Shown here one piece after another: positions 15,474 through 24,059 of a stretch of 50,426 nt of DNA (the first letter of the stretch is position 1; every line of letters starts with the position of its first letter). The DNA is from Sphingobacteriales bacterium (GTDB taxonomy: Bacteria; Bacteroidota; Bacteroidia; Chitinophagales; UBA2359), in assembly GCA_016718845.1 (NCBI GenBank), contig JADKCK010000031.1, positions 1 to 50,426 on the forward strand. The letters are read 5' to 3'. Below the pieces are notes generated by a model that made no database searches, was not told where the DNA came from, and was given only the letters and a program-made list of their open reading frames with translations. The translations under genes were made by a program, and so were the position numbers.

Positions 15474-18353
15474 TTATCTTATCAACGAAACATTGCCTTT
15501 TGTGGTATAGGTTTCATCTAAAAAAGTGGCACCTTCTATAAAAAACACATAAGTACCTATTTCTTGTTGCACGCCTTTGTAGGTTCCGTCCCAGCCAGTT
15601 TGCAGGTCGTTGGTTTCAAATATTTTGGCTCCCCAGCGGTTATATATAGCAAACCGTTGTAGTTGTTTTATCCCTTTGGATTGTACAATACGAAACACAT
15701 CGTTGGTACCATCGGCATTGGGCGAAAAAGCATTTGGGATTAAAAACAAAAAGATATTGGTTACATTTACCGTAGTAGTATCCGATGCTGCACAGCCTTT
15801 GTCGGTGGTGGCGCTTAGGGTATAGGTGGTGGTGTTTAGTGGGTTAGCAAAGGGCGTGGCGGTGTTGGGGTTGGTGAGTGCTGTGGGGGGTGTCCAAACT
15901 AAGTTGCCCGATGCACTGCCTTGTAATTGCGCGCTTTCGCCAATATTTATGGTGTGGTCAATGCCTGCATCTACAATAGGTAAAGGATTTACGGTTACGG
16001 TGATGCTTGATGTGTCTTCGAAACAAATATTAGCTACCGTTACGGTGTAGTTGGTGGTTGTGTTGGGTGTAGCTGTGGGGTTGGCAATGTTGGCATTGTC
16101 TAAACCAGTGGCGGGTGTCCAAACATAGGTATCGCCGCCCGATGCGTTTAGTTGTACGCTTTCGCCTTGGCATATTTCTATGCCGCCATTGGCAAAGGCA
16201 GCTATTACAGGGTTAATAATAGTGATGATTTGGGTATCGGTTTTTTCGCAACCATTGTTATCCATTGCCCATAAAACAAAAACAGCCGTACTGTCAAGGG
16301 TTGGATTTAGGTTTAGGGTGTTGTTGTTGCTAAATCCTTGGTTGTTGGTCCATTGATAACTTTGTATGTTGCCGCTCACTATGCCGTTTATGGCGGTACT
16401 TTCGCCAAAGCAAGCAAGTGTATCGGCAACAATGTTTACTTGTGGTAATGGGTTAACGGTTACGGTGGTTTGGTCGGTGTCGGAGCAGCCGTTGGGGTCG
16501 GTTACTAAGGCAGTGTAGGTGGTGGTAGCCGATGGGGTTACGGTTGGTGTGCGGGTGCCTGCATTTTGGGTACTGTCGGTGGGTGTCCAATTATAGGTAT
16601 ACCACGAAAACTCGTCCGAGCCTTCTAAGAGGGTGCTTTGTCCAAAGCAAATTTCTTTGTTGGGTCCTGCATCTGCCTCAAATAGTGGGTAGATGGTAAA
16701 TGTTTGCGAAGTACTTGCCACGCATCCCTCTGTTGATGTAATGTTTAAATTTACGGTATAAGTGCCGGGTGTGTTGTAGGTATAACTTGGGTTTGGTTGC
16801 GTGCTTTGGTCGTTGGGGTCGTTGGGGTTGCCAAAGTCCCATTGCCAAGTACCTGCGGCGGGGTTGGTGGTTATATCGGTAAAGTTAACGGGTTGTTGAG
16901 GGCAAAGCAAGGTAGTATTAAAGTTGGGCGTTGGTACAGGATTTACATATATGGTTTGGTTGATACCTAAAAAACACCCTAAACTGGTAGCAACATTTAA
17001 CGATACCACATAATTGCCCCCATTGGCGTATAGGTGCGATGGATTGGTGGCGTACTCGGCTGTGCCATCTCCATAATCCCAGTAAGTACCTGTAATGGTT
17101 CCGTAGGTGGCAGTAGATAAATCGGTGAAGGTAACAGGCACATACGAACATCCCGCCACAAAACTAAATTGAGGCGTTAATACTGGATAAAGATTTAAGA
17201 TAATATTTGCAGTATCTACGCATCCGCCGGGTTTAGAGGCGATAAGGGTAACGTAATACCTACCCGAGTCGGGATAGGCATAGGTAGGATTAGGCAGGGT
17301 TGAAAAATCGGTGGTGCTGGTCGAGTCGCCAAACTCCCAATAATATTGGGTGGCTCCAATACTTAGGTTTTGGAACGTTACCGTATAATTATTGCAATTG
17401 GTGATAATAAAATTGCCCGCTGCATCAATTTGGTCCGATTGAACAGCGGCTTGTACAATGGTGCAGGGTGTTACGTTAAACTGAAAATCGCGCCGTACTA
17501 CATTAATTGCCACGCCATTGCGGTACTCGGTTACGCAAATACCCACCACATACTGCCCTACTTGTGTGGGCGTACCGGTAATAATACCCGTTTGTGGGTT
17601 AATGTTAATTTGTGGCGAGCCGCCCAAGGGGTTACCGCCATTATAAGGGGGTATAAACGAAACAAGGCTATATGGCGGCGGCGATGCCTCGACACCTGGG
17701 CAACTGTTTGGATTGCCCGGTTGCGGACAGAGCGCATCGCCACCAATTACCGGCGAGCAAAACTCGTATACCAACGAGTCGCCATCAACATCGGTGGCAC
17801 CTTGGTTTACAAACATGGGGTTGTTAGCACAAATAATAGTGGGCGGAAACTCGTTGAATGTTGCCGAATTATTGCAGGTAGCCAAACCCGATGGTGGAAT
17901 GTTGGTGTAGTAGGTCGAGCCTGTTTCGGCGGGGCTATAAATATTTACAATAGTACTGTTGCGGCTGTATCGCTGATACGCAAGGGTATAGCCACCTGCC
18001 GTAGGCGGTAGGGTAACAGTGGTTGAGTAGGTTGTTTCTTGCACACATACATCGGGTAGTGTTTCGGCACAAATAATGTCGGGTGGTGGTATTTCGCTAA
18101 TAGCACCAAGCGATACCTCGCGTTTAATAACCTGCGAACCCGCGCTATTAAAAACGTATAAATAGGCAGGGTTGTCGTATTCGGCACAACCCGTGCAGTT
18201 GCAGTCGCGGTATACATTTAAGCTTATCCGATATTGGTTGCCGCCCAAGCACTCGTAGGTTACTTCGCCACCTACAATATGAAAAGCTTGAAGTGGTATT
18301 GTAGCAGTAAGAAACAATAAAATTGGCAGTAAATAAAATAGTGGTTTTTTCAT
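15474..18353 (-). CDS. T9SS type B secreted protein with PKD and Ig-like domains
   Basis: From ATG 18353 (MKKPLFYLLPILLFLTATIP) the product is 959 residues; an upstream start at 18410 only adds a non-signal leader. After the signal peptide comes a Cys-rich N-terminal region (VGGEVTYECLGGNQYRISL and CNCTGCAEYDNP). Three PKD domains follow (YYWEFGDST, YWDYGDGTAEY, WQWDFGNPNDP), then four Ig-like repeats rich in TVTVNPLP and YTVTVAN. The last about 85 residues (IPNAFSPNADGTNDVFRI ... GNVSLIR) are the gliding-motility-associated C-terminal domain, a type B T9SS signal. Such proteins pass through Sec and T9SS and sit on the cell surface as adhesins or scaffold. The C-terminus closely matches that of the giant protein at 35312-49375, suggesting the same export route. 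Confidence 0.92.
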   Translation of the reverse strand: MKKPLFYLLPILLFLTATIPLQAFHIVGGEVTYECLGGNQYRISLNVYRDCNCTGCAEYDNPAYLYVFNSAGSQVIKREVSLGAISEIPPPDIICAETLPDVCVQETTYSTTVTLPPTAGGYTLAYQRYSRNSTIVNIYSPAETGSTYYTNIPPSGLATCNNSATFNEFPPTIICANNPMFVNQGATDVDGDSLVYEFCSPVIGGDALCPQPGNPNSCPGVEASPPPYSLVSFIPPYNGGNPLGGSPQININPQTGIITGTPTQVGQYVVGICVTEYRNGVAINVVRRDFQFNVTPCTIVQAAVQSDQIDAAGNFIITNCNNYTVTFQNLSIGATQYYWEFGDSTSTTDFSTLPNPTYAYPDSGRYYVTLIASKPGGCVDTANIILNLYPVLTPQFSFVAGCSYVPVTFTDLSTATYGTITGTYWDYGDGTAEYATNPSHLYANGGNYVVSLNVATSLGCFLGINQTIYVNPVPTPNFNTTLLCPQQPVNFTDITTNPAAGTWQWDFGNPNDPNDQSTQPNPSYTYNTPGTYTVNLNITSTEGCVASTSQTFTIYPLFEADAGPNKEICFGQSTLLEGSDEFSWYTYNWTPTDSTQNAGTRTPTVTPSATTTYTALVTDPNGCSDTDQTTVTVNPLPQVNIVADTLACFGESTAINGIVSGNIQSYQWTNNQGFSNNNTLNLNPTLDSTAVFVLWAMDNNGCEKTDTQIITIINPVIAAFANGGIEICQGESVQLNASGGDTYVWTPATGLDNANIANPTATPNTTTNYTVTVANICFEDTSSITVTVNPLPIVDAGIDHTINIGESAQLQGSASGNLVWTPPTALTNPNTATPFANPLNTTTYTLSATTDKGCAASDTTTVNVTNIFLFLIPNAFSPNADGTNDVFRIVQSKGIKQLQRFAIYNRWGAKIFETNDLQTGWDGTYKGVQQEIGTYVFFIEGATFLDETYTTKGNVSLIR

Positions 18354-18467
18354 GGCATCAAAGGTGTTTATTTTGTTGTACAAATTTTTGGTGTGGATAA
18401 TTAAACGCAAAATACACCCATTTAGTTGCTGTTTTTAGTTTTTTGGTTGCAAATAGGCTGTATTTTA

Positions 18468-20186
18468 TTACGGATTTACTTTCGTTACACCAATTGTTCC
18501 GTTTACATCTGCCCATTGTACGCTAATAGTAGGCGTACCTTGCCCTAACAAGATGGTTCCGCCGTTTACTGTCCAGTTGTAGTTGGTGCCAATAGCATCT
18601 AAAACATAATAGGTTGAAGTTCCATTGGAGCAAACATTATTGGTGCCAAATATAGTAGGACTTGATAGGGTTAAATTACTACCCAACAAATACCGCTGTT
18701 CGGCAGGGTTGCTGCCAGTGTTGTTGCTGTTTGGTGGTCCAATAACGGGCAGGTTAGCGCTAAGTGTCCAAAAATTTGGCGAGTTATTAATTAAATAATA
18801 CGAAGTAGTTGTTAAATTATTAGTACCCGATGGGGTAATACTACCCACAATATTATTGCCATACTGAAAATGGTCGGAGCCAGTAATGGTATAGGAGCCA
18901 TAAAAAGGTATATGAAAAGTATTATTAGTGGTTTCATTACCTACAAAATTTTGCTTGTTTGAGCCTTGCCCTCCGCCAGTAGCTGCCGACATAACAACAC
19001 CATAAGTATACAACTCGTTTCTGAAAAAAGTGTTATAGGGTCCTGCTGGTCCCCAGGTATAATCAATCTGTAAAAATTGCATTACGTTTCCTTCGCATAA
19101 ATTGGCAAACGGATAATGCCCATGTATCGAAATATCGGCGGCATAATCGCTAATAACTTCGCTTCGGTTGCCCTCTCGCGAGTAGTTGTAGGCAACTACA
19201 TTGCCATTTGCCCCTTGTTTGAGCGATATAGAGTGCCGAAGGTATTTAAAGATGTTGTTTTGTACCAAACATTCGCCAGTATGTTGGGCAAACATAATAC
19301 CATAACCTTTGGTATTACTGCCCGTATATTCAATGGCATGATGAAAATACGAGCCCGTAATTTCTACGTTTGTTGATTGATACAAAGCTACATGGGCACT
19401 CACGCTTCGGTTACTTTCAATGCCCCTTACCCAACAATTGGCGGCATAGTTAAACACTATATTGTTTCCGCCGGGTGGTGTTCCGCTGTCGGTTCGTTCA
19501 ATATAAATATTTTCTACACCTGCAAATTGGATAGGTACTATGGGGCGTATTTCGGGGTTTAAGGTTAAATCGTAGCTAATGCGCAAAGGGTGATTAATGG
19601 TTATTTGATTGCCATTTACAGCAACAACCTTTACCATTTGACCCACACAATAGGTAGCCCAAGTAGCAGGCACTGCATCCCACGAGCCATTTTGTTGGCG
19701 TATCTCGGCAAAACTGCCCACCGTAAAACTCGCTGTATTGCCCACTGTTAGTACCGTCGACTCTTTCTCGAAACCCGCTGTAATGGGCGTATAACTACCG
19801 CTTTGCGATTTACTAACCGAAATACAATCGTAGCCGTTGCCCAACATATTGAAGTACAAACGGCTATTGTTGGCACAATCGCCGCGCAATACCACATTAT
19901 CTTTTAGCACAATAGTGCTGCTAAATTGGTAGTTGCCCGCCGGAAAATACACCACTGTAGGCGTGCCAACCGTAATGCTGTTTAGCAAGTTGTTTAGTGC
20001 AAGTGTATTATTGGTGGTGTTATCGCCAATAATACCAAAATCTGTTACATTGAGTGTATTAACAATGCTAGGTGGATTGACAGATAAACCCGCCACCGAC
20101 CAATCGACCCGATTATCAACAGGAATTGTTTGAGCAAACGATACAATGGTAGTAATTAACCACAAAAGTACAGATAACTTTTTCAT
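18468..20186 (-). CDS. Secreted right-handed beta-helix protein (pectate-lyase-3-like), C-terminus apparently cut short
   Basis: From ATG 20186 (MKKLSVLLWLITTIVSFAQ) the product is 572 residues; the start at 20249 adds a leader lacking signal features. The segment VTDFGIIGDNTTNNTLALNN with VVYFPAGNYQFSSTIVLKDN (about 45-100) is the entry of a pectate-lyase-3-type parallel beta-helix. Asn-rich coils continue to about residue 470 (NNIVFNYAANCWVRGIESNR, HAIEYTGSNTKGYGIMFAQH). The family covers polysaccharide lyases and glycoside hydrolases, but no catalytic set can be assigned by eye. The end (NYNWTVNGGTILLGQGTPTI...) is the beginning of an Ig-like domain that stops abruptly, with no T9SS sorting domain, which is unusual for a Bacteroidota secreted protein of this kind. 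It is 114 bases upstream of the PKD protein in the same direction. Confidence 0.78.
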   Translation of the reverse strand: MKKLSVLLWLITTIVSFAQTIPVDNRVDWSVAGLSVNPPSIVNTLNVTDFGIIGDNTTNNTLALNNLLNSITVGTPTVVYFPAGNYQFSSTIVLKDNVVLRGDCANNSRLYFNMLGNGYDCISVSKSQSGSYTPITAGFEKESTVLTVGNTASFTVGSFAEIRQQNGSWDAVPATWATYCVGQMVKVVAVNGNQITINHPLRISYDLTLNPEIRPIVPIQFAGVENIYIERTDSGTPPGGNNIVFNYAANCWVRGIESNRSVSAHVALYQSTNVEITGSYFHHAIEYTGSNTKGYGIMFAQHTGECLVQNNIFKYLRHSISLKQGANGNVVAYNYSREGNRSEVISDYAADISIHGHYPFANLCEGNVMQFLQIDYTWGPAGPYNTFFRNELYTYGVVMSAATGGGQGSNKQNFVGNETTNNTFHIPFYGSYTITGSDHFQYGNNIVGSITPSGTNNLTTTSYYLINNSPNFWTLSANLPVIGPPNSNNTGSNPAEQRYLLGSNLTLSSPTIFGTNNVCSNGTSTYYVLDAIGTNYNWTVNGGTILLGQGTPTISVQWADVNGTIGVTKVNP

Positions 20187-20407
20187 AAAAATACTTTTTT
20201 TTGCAAAAAAAATAAAACTGCGCCTAAAAATACGCACTTTTGCGCACAATTATCCCAAAATCGCTAAATTTTATGTAACTTTACGCCCAAATTGTAACGT
20301 ATAAAAATTAAGTTACTTAAATACCCAATTATTAACACCAAAAGCAACATATATCACTTTTTTGTCACAGTTACTTACTGCTACCAAAAACAAAATTAAA
20401 CAATAAC

Positions 20408-21502
20408 ATGAGCGAAATTACGCGCAGCCCACTTATTGTTCAAAAAGAACAAGAGTTAAAACAGTTGAAGCAACAGCACAAAAAGGTGAGCGACCAACTA
20501 CAAAAACAAAAACAAAAACTCGAAAACGTAAAAACCGAAATTGTTGAACTACAACGCAAAGGCAGCGAGGTAGTAGTAAGCAAAATGGAGGCAATGCAGC
20601 AACTTATACACGACCTAGTTGCCATTGCCCAAGAAATAAGTAAATCGAAAAGATTTACTAAACATGAGCGCAAAGAAGCCCGCGAATTTGCCAAAGAATT
20701 TGGGCAGATGGATGACTATGAAGAACACTTAGACCAAATTAAGCAAGCCCGCGAAGAAGCTTTCGAATACTTTAAAGCAGAACGCGAACAAAACGAAAAT
20801 GGTGAATATGCTAAGTTTAATTTTTTCGAAGAATTTGCCGTAAAACTACCCGAAGAAGAACAGCGCAATATCCGTAAAATATTTTTGCGATTAGCCACCA
20901 AATTTCACCCAGATAAAGCCAACACCCCCCGCGAAACCGAACATTTCAACAGCATTATGCAGCGCATAAACCAAGCCTACGAACAAGGCGACATTGCTAC
21001 CTTACTAGACATAGAAAAACAATATGTAGACTACAGCAGCGAACAATTTAAAGAAGCCACCGAACTAGAAGGACTTTTGCAATGGATAGACAAAGAAATT
21101 AAACGCCTTGACAACGAACTTACACTACTAACACTGCAACTTGAGCGCACCAAACTAGAACTAAAAAACATCGACCAATCGGATGTGGGTAAAATGCGCA
21201 AACAAAACCAAAATGCCGCCAAACGAGGCGAAGATATGGACACCATGTTGGTAGAAATGGACATCAGCTTAACTCAATTGATGGGCTTGCGCGATATACT
21301 GAAAGAGTTTTTGACACAAGAAATTTGGGATAATCAAAAATTAGAAAAATATATGCACTCGTCGGGGATGATGAAAAATCAACTACAACAACCCTCTTTT
21401 TTTGGTGATGATACCGACCTAAGCCCCGAAGAATTAGCTCTGCTTATGGACATGCTATTTGGCGGTGAAGAAATTAGACCACGAAAACGTAGAAAAAGAT
21501 AG
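20408..21502 (+). CDS. J-domain protein with long coiled coil
   Basis: The 364-residue protein has a coiled coil at about 10-60 (Lys/Gln/Glu rich), a helical segment, and then a J domain at about 150-205. The J domain contains the HPD motif at 167-169 in FLRLATKFHPDKANTPRE, followed by the typical helix QRINQAYEQGD. A second coiled coil lies at about 220-260 and a low-complexity acidic end at 340-364. J-domain proteins stimulate the ATPase of DnaK and direct it to particular clients. It lacks the Gly/Phe linker, zinc-binding region and C-terminal domains of DnaJ, so it is a specialised co-chaperone. It is a single gene, divergent from the beta-helix gene and followed by the rplM promoter. Confidence 0.8.
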   Translation: MSEITRSPLIVQKEQELKQLKQQHKKVSDQLQKQKQKLENVKTEIVELQRKGSEVVVSKMEAMQQLIHDLVAIAQEISKSKRFTKHERKEAREFAKEFGQMDDYEEHLDQIKQAREEAFEYFKAEREQNENGEYAKFNFFEEFAVKLPEEEQRNIRKIFLRLATKFHPDKANTPRETEHFNSIMQRINQAYEQGDIATLLDIEKQYVDYSSEQFKEATELEGLLQWIDKEIKRLDNELTLLTLQLERTKLELKNIDQSDVGKMRKQNQNAAKRGEDMDTMLVEMDISLTQLMGLRDILKEFLTQEIWDNQKLEKYMHSSGMMKNQLQQPSFFGDDTDLSPEELALLMDMLFGGEEIRPRKRRKR

Positions 21503-21618
21503 TAAAGAAAAATAGTGTCCCCCCCAAAAAAGCAGCCTCATGCAACTTGCTAATAAAAAAAATTTGTTCAAAATGTAGCTGATTATCAGTAAGTTACGAA
21601 ATTTTTTAAAAAATTAAG

Positions 21619-21649
21619 TTGCAAATCAGTAAAAATAGCGCTACCTTTG
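21619..21649 (+). promoter_or_regulatory. Promoter of the rplM-rpsI operon
   Basis: TTG at 21619-21621 and TACCTTTG at 21642-21649 are 20 bases apart, a good match to the Bacteroidota sigma-70-type promoter. Transcription would start near 21655, leaving a leader of only about 23 bases before the GTG of rplM. Confidence 0.75.
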
Positions 21650-21677
21650 CACTCCGAAAAAAGAAAAAACATTTAAC

Positions 21678-22133
21678 GTGGATACATTAAGTTTCAGAAC
21701 CGTTTCTACACGTAAAGAAGACGTACAACGCGAGTGGTTTATCATAGACGCTACTAATTTAGTAGTAGGTCGTGGTGCATCGCGTATGGCGCATATATTG
21801 CGCGGTAAGCACAAACCTTCCTTTACAGCCCACACAGATTGTGGCGACAATATTATTGTTATTAATGCCGAAAAAGTACGATTTACAGGCAAAAAAATGG
21901 ACCAAAAGGAATACCTAACCTATACAGGTTATCCCGGCGGACAAAGACAGCGCACACCTCGTCAACACTTGGCAAAAAATCCGGCGTATATCATCGAAAG
22001 CGCCGTGCGTGGTATGTTACCTAAAACAAAATTGGGTAGAGCCATGTTCAAAAAATTATTCGTTTACACCGGTGCCGAACACCCGCACCAAGCTCAAAAA
22101 CCAACCGTTTTAGACCTAACAGACCAGCTATAA
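21678..22133 (+). CDS. rplM: Large ribosomal subunit protein uL13
   Basis: The 151-residue protein matches L13 along its whole length: WFIIDATNLVVGRGASRMAH (about 20-39), LRGKHKPSFTAHTDCGDNII, TYTGYPGG, and AVRGMLPKTKLGRAMFKKLF. L13 binds 23S rRNA early in 50S assembly. The start is a GTG at 21678. The rpsI start follows three bases after the stop, the usual rplM-rpsI pair. Confidence 0.97.
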   Translation: MDTLSFRTVSTRKEDVQREWFIIDATNLVVGRGASRMAHILRGKHKPSFTAHTDCGDNIIVINAEKVRFTGKKMDQKEYLTYTGYPGGQRQRTPRQHLAKNPAYIIESAVRGMLPKTKLGRAMFKKLFVYTGAEHPHQAQKPTVLDLTDQL

Positions 22134-22136
22134 ACC

Positions 22137-22523
22137 ATGGAGCAAATCAATCAAACAGGACGACGTAAGGCAGCCATCGCTCGCGTGTTTTTAAGCGAAG
22201 GGAGCGGCAAAATTACCATCAATAACCGCGATTACAAAGAGTATTTCTCGGTTATGCACATCCAAGACAGCGTAAGCTCGCCGCTTACAGCCACAGCCGC
22301 CGAAGGCAAATACGATATAAAAGCAACCGTAAAAGGTGGCGGTATTAAAGGACAAGCCGAAGCTGTACGTTTAGGCATTGCCCGCGCACTTGTCGAAGAC
22401 AACGAAGAAAACCGCCAAGCACTTAAACCATTAGGCTTGCTTACCCGCGACTCGCGTAAAGTGGAACGTAAAAAACCAGGCTTACTCAAAGCTCGTCGTC
22501 GTAGCCAATTTAGCAAACGTTAA
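22137..22523 (+). CDS. rpsI: Small ribosomal subunit protein uS9
   Basis: The 128-residue protein shows the S9 features: TGRRKAAIARVFLSEGSGKI at the start, KGGGIKGQAEAVRLGIARAL in the middle, and the basic C-terminal tail KKPGLLKARRRSQFSKR that reaches the P-site tRNA. It is translationally coupled or nearly so to rplM. Confidence 0.97.
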   Translation: MEQINQTGRRKAAIARVFLSEGSGKITINNRDYKEYFSVMHIQDSVSSPLTATAAEGKYDIKATVKGGGIKGQAEAVRLGIARALVEDNEENRQALKPLGLLTRDSRKVERKKPGLLKARRRSQFSKR

Positions 22524-22619
22524 TTTTTACCATTGCCTAATTATTGCTTCTACCAAAAAATTAAAAGCAATTTTTACAAAGCACTAAAAGTATTTATTTA
22601 CTTTAAGACCAATTATCGA

Positions 22620-22649
22620 ATGGTTTTTAAGCCCATAGCTAAAAACCAT
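22620..22649 (+). promoter_or_regulatory. Hairpin in the rpsI-rpsB gap
   Basis: ATGGTTTTTA (22620-22629) pairs with TAAAAACCAT (22640-22649). An inner AGC/GCT pairing extends the stem toward a small loop. It sits 38 bases before the rpsB start in a 164-bp gap. No poly-T tail follows, so a regulatory leader for rpsB is as plausible as an attenuator; nothing here proves either. Confidence 0.4.
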
Positions 22650-22687
22650 AATTTTATTCAACCACAGAAAATATACCAATATATAGC

Positions 22688-23655
22688 ATGGAAGGTATTC
22701 CACACGAACAGCTATTAGATGCCGGCGTACACTTTGGTCACTTGCGCAAAAAATGGAACCCCAAGATGCTTCCATACATCTTTATGGAAAAAAAGGGCAT
22801 TCATATTATTGACCTTAATAAAACCAACGAATGTTTAGTGCGCTCGGCGGCAGCTCTAAAAAATATTGCCCGCTCGGGTAAAAAAATATTGTTTGTAGCC
22901 ACCAAAAAACAAGCCAAAGATGTAGTTTCAGAGGCAGCACGCGGTATTGCAATGCCTTATGTAACCGAACGTTGGTTAGGTGGTATGCTTACCAATTTCT
23001 CGACCATCCGTAAATCAATCAAAAAGATGCAAAACATCGAAAAAATGTTGGTTGATTCGGGCTCGGGGCTAACCAAAAAGAACGTTTGGTTCTTGGACGC
23101 GAAAGCGAAAAATTAAACCGCGTATTGGGGGGTATTGAACACCTAAACCGCGTACCTGGTGCTTTGTACCTTGTTGATATTGGTCACGAGCACCTAGCCT
23201 TGTCCGAAGCTAAACGCTTAGGCATGGTTACCTTTGGTATGGTGGATACTAATTGCGACCCTAACCAAGTAGATTACGCTATTCCGGCTAACGACGACGC
23301 CTCTAAATCAGTGGCTATCATCACCGATTACTTAGTATCGGCTATCCGCGAAGGTTTGGAAGAACGTAAAACCGAAAAATTAGAAGACGAAAAAGACGAA
23401 GATTTTGTTGACAACGAACGCCGTAATCGTTTCTTTGATAAAGACGAAGAAGCTAAAAAAGACGGTGGTAATCGTCGTGGCGGCGGTGGCAACCGTGGTG
23501 GTAACACTGGCGGAGCTGGCGGTAATCGTGGCGGTGGTCCTGGCGGAGCTGGTGGCAACCGTGGCGGTGGTCCTGGCGGTCCTGGCGGCAACCGTGGCGG
23601 TGGTCCTGGTGGCAACCGTGGTGGTGGTCCTGGCGGTGGCGGCGGAAAACGCTAA
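22688..23655 (+). CDS. rpsB: Small ribosomal subunit protein uS2 with Gly/Arg-rich tail, reading frame broken by one base
   Basis: The first frame starts at 22688 with clear S2 sequence (LLDAGVHFGHLRKKWNPKML, RWLGGMLTNFSTIRKSIKKM), then goes out of register after GLTKK and ends at 23116. The correct continuation (ERLVLGRESEKLNRVLGGIE, DTNCDPNQVDYAIPANDDA) is in another frame ending at 23655. Adding one A to the five-A run at 23075-23079, or a -1 shift at the C AAA AAG there, restores one 322-residue S2. As S2 is essential, a sequencing error or recoding is more likely than a dead gene. After the ribosomal body the protein carries a Glu/Lys-rich stretch and a 64-residue tail built of GGNRGGGPGG units, absent from ordinary S2. 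No tsf gene follows. Confidence 0.9.
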
Positions 23656-23698
23656 TCGTTATTGCTTATCTATCGCAACAACAAAAAAAATACACAAC

Positions 23699-23730
23699 AC
23701 AATGCCATGCCTTTCGGGGTGTGGCATTGT
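23699..23730 (+). terminator. Hairpin terminator after rpsB
   Basis: ACAATGCCA (23699-23707) pairs with TGGCATTGT (23722-23730), with further partial pairing in the loop, followed by TGCTTTT. It starts 44 bases after the rpsB stop. Confidence 0.7.
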
Positions 23731-23768
23731 TGCTTTTGGGATAGATGAGTTTTTGCTTGAAATAATAC

Positions 23769-23813
23769 AAAAAACGTCCGTTGTTGGCTACGTGCTAACA
23801 ACGGACGTTTTTT
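23769..23813. terminator. Strong bidirectional terminator between rpsB and the glycosyl transferase gene
   Basis: A 17-bp perfect stem (23769-23785 with 23797-23813) has an A6 run on the left and a T6 run on the right around an 11-base loop. It separates two converging units. The rest of the 404-bp gap, 23814-24059, has no feature I can support. Confidence 0.8.
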
Positions 23814-24059
23814 ATTTGGTACCAACAGTAAAAAGTGTAATTTTGTAGGCGACCTACTTTGTTTTGGACATTGCTGCCAATGGTTCGTTGAACAAAGTCG
23901 AAAAGCCACTTACTGCCACACCGCATAATAGAACATTAGTTTTTTATATTTTTTAGCGTTGTTCATGATTTTCAACCTGTTAAATCAGCATAAACCATTT
24001 GCCTGCTATCGTACTGGCGCGTTTCGACTAGGTGTATTAACCATTACTCAACACCTTAT

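Noticed and set aside
23405..23848. 147-residue Val/Ala-rich ORF in another frame of rpsB
   Set aside because: It is an alternative reading of the GGNRGGG-coding repeat and runs into the terminator hairpins.
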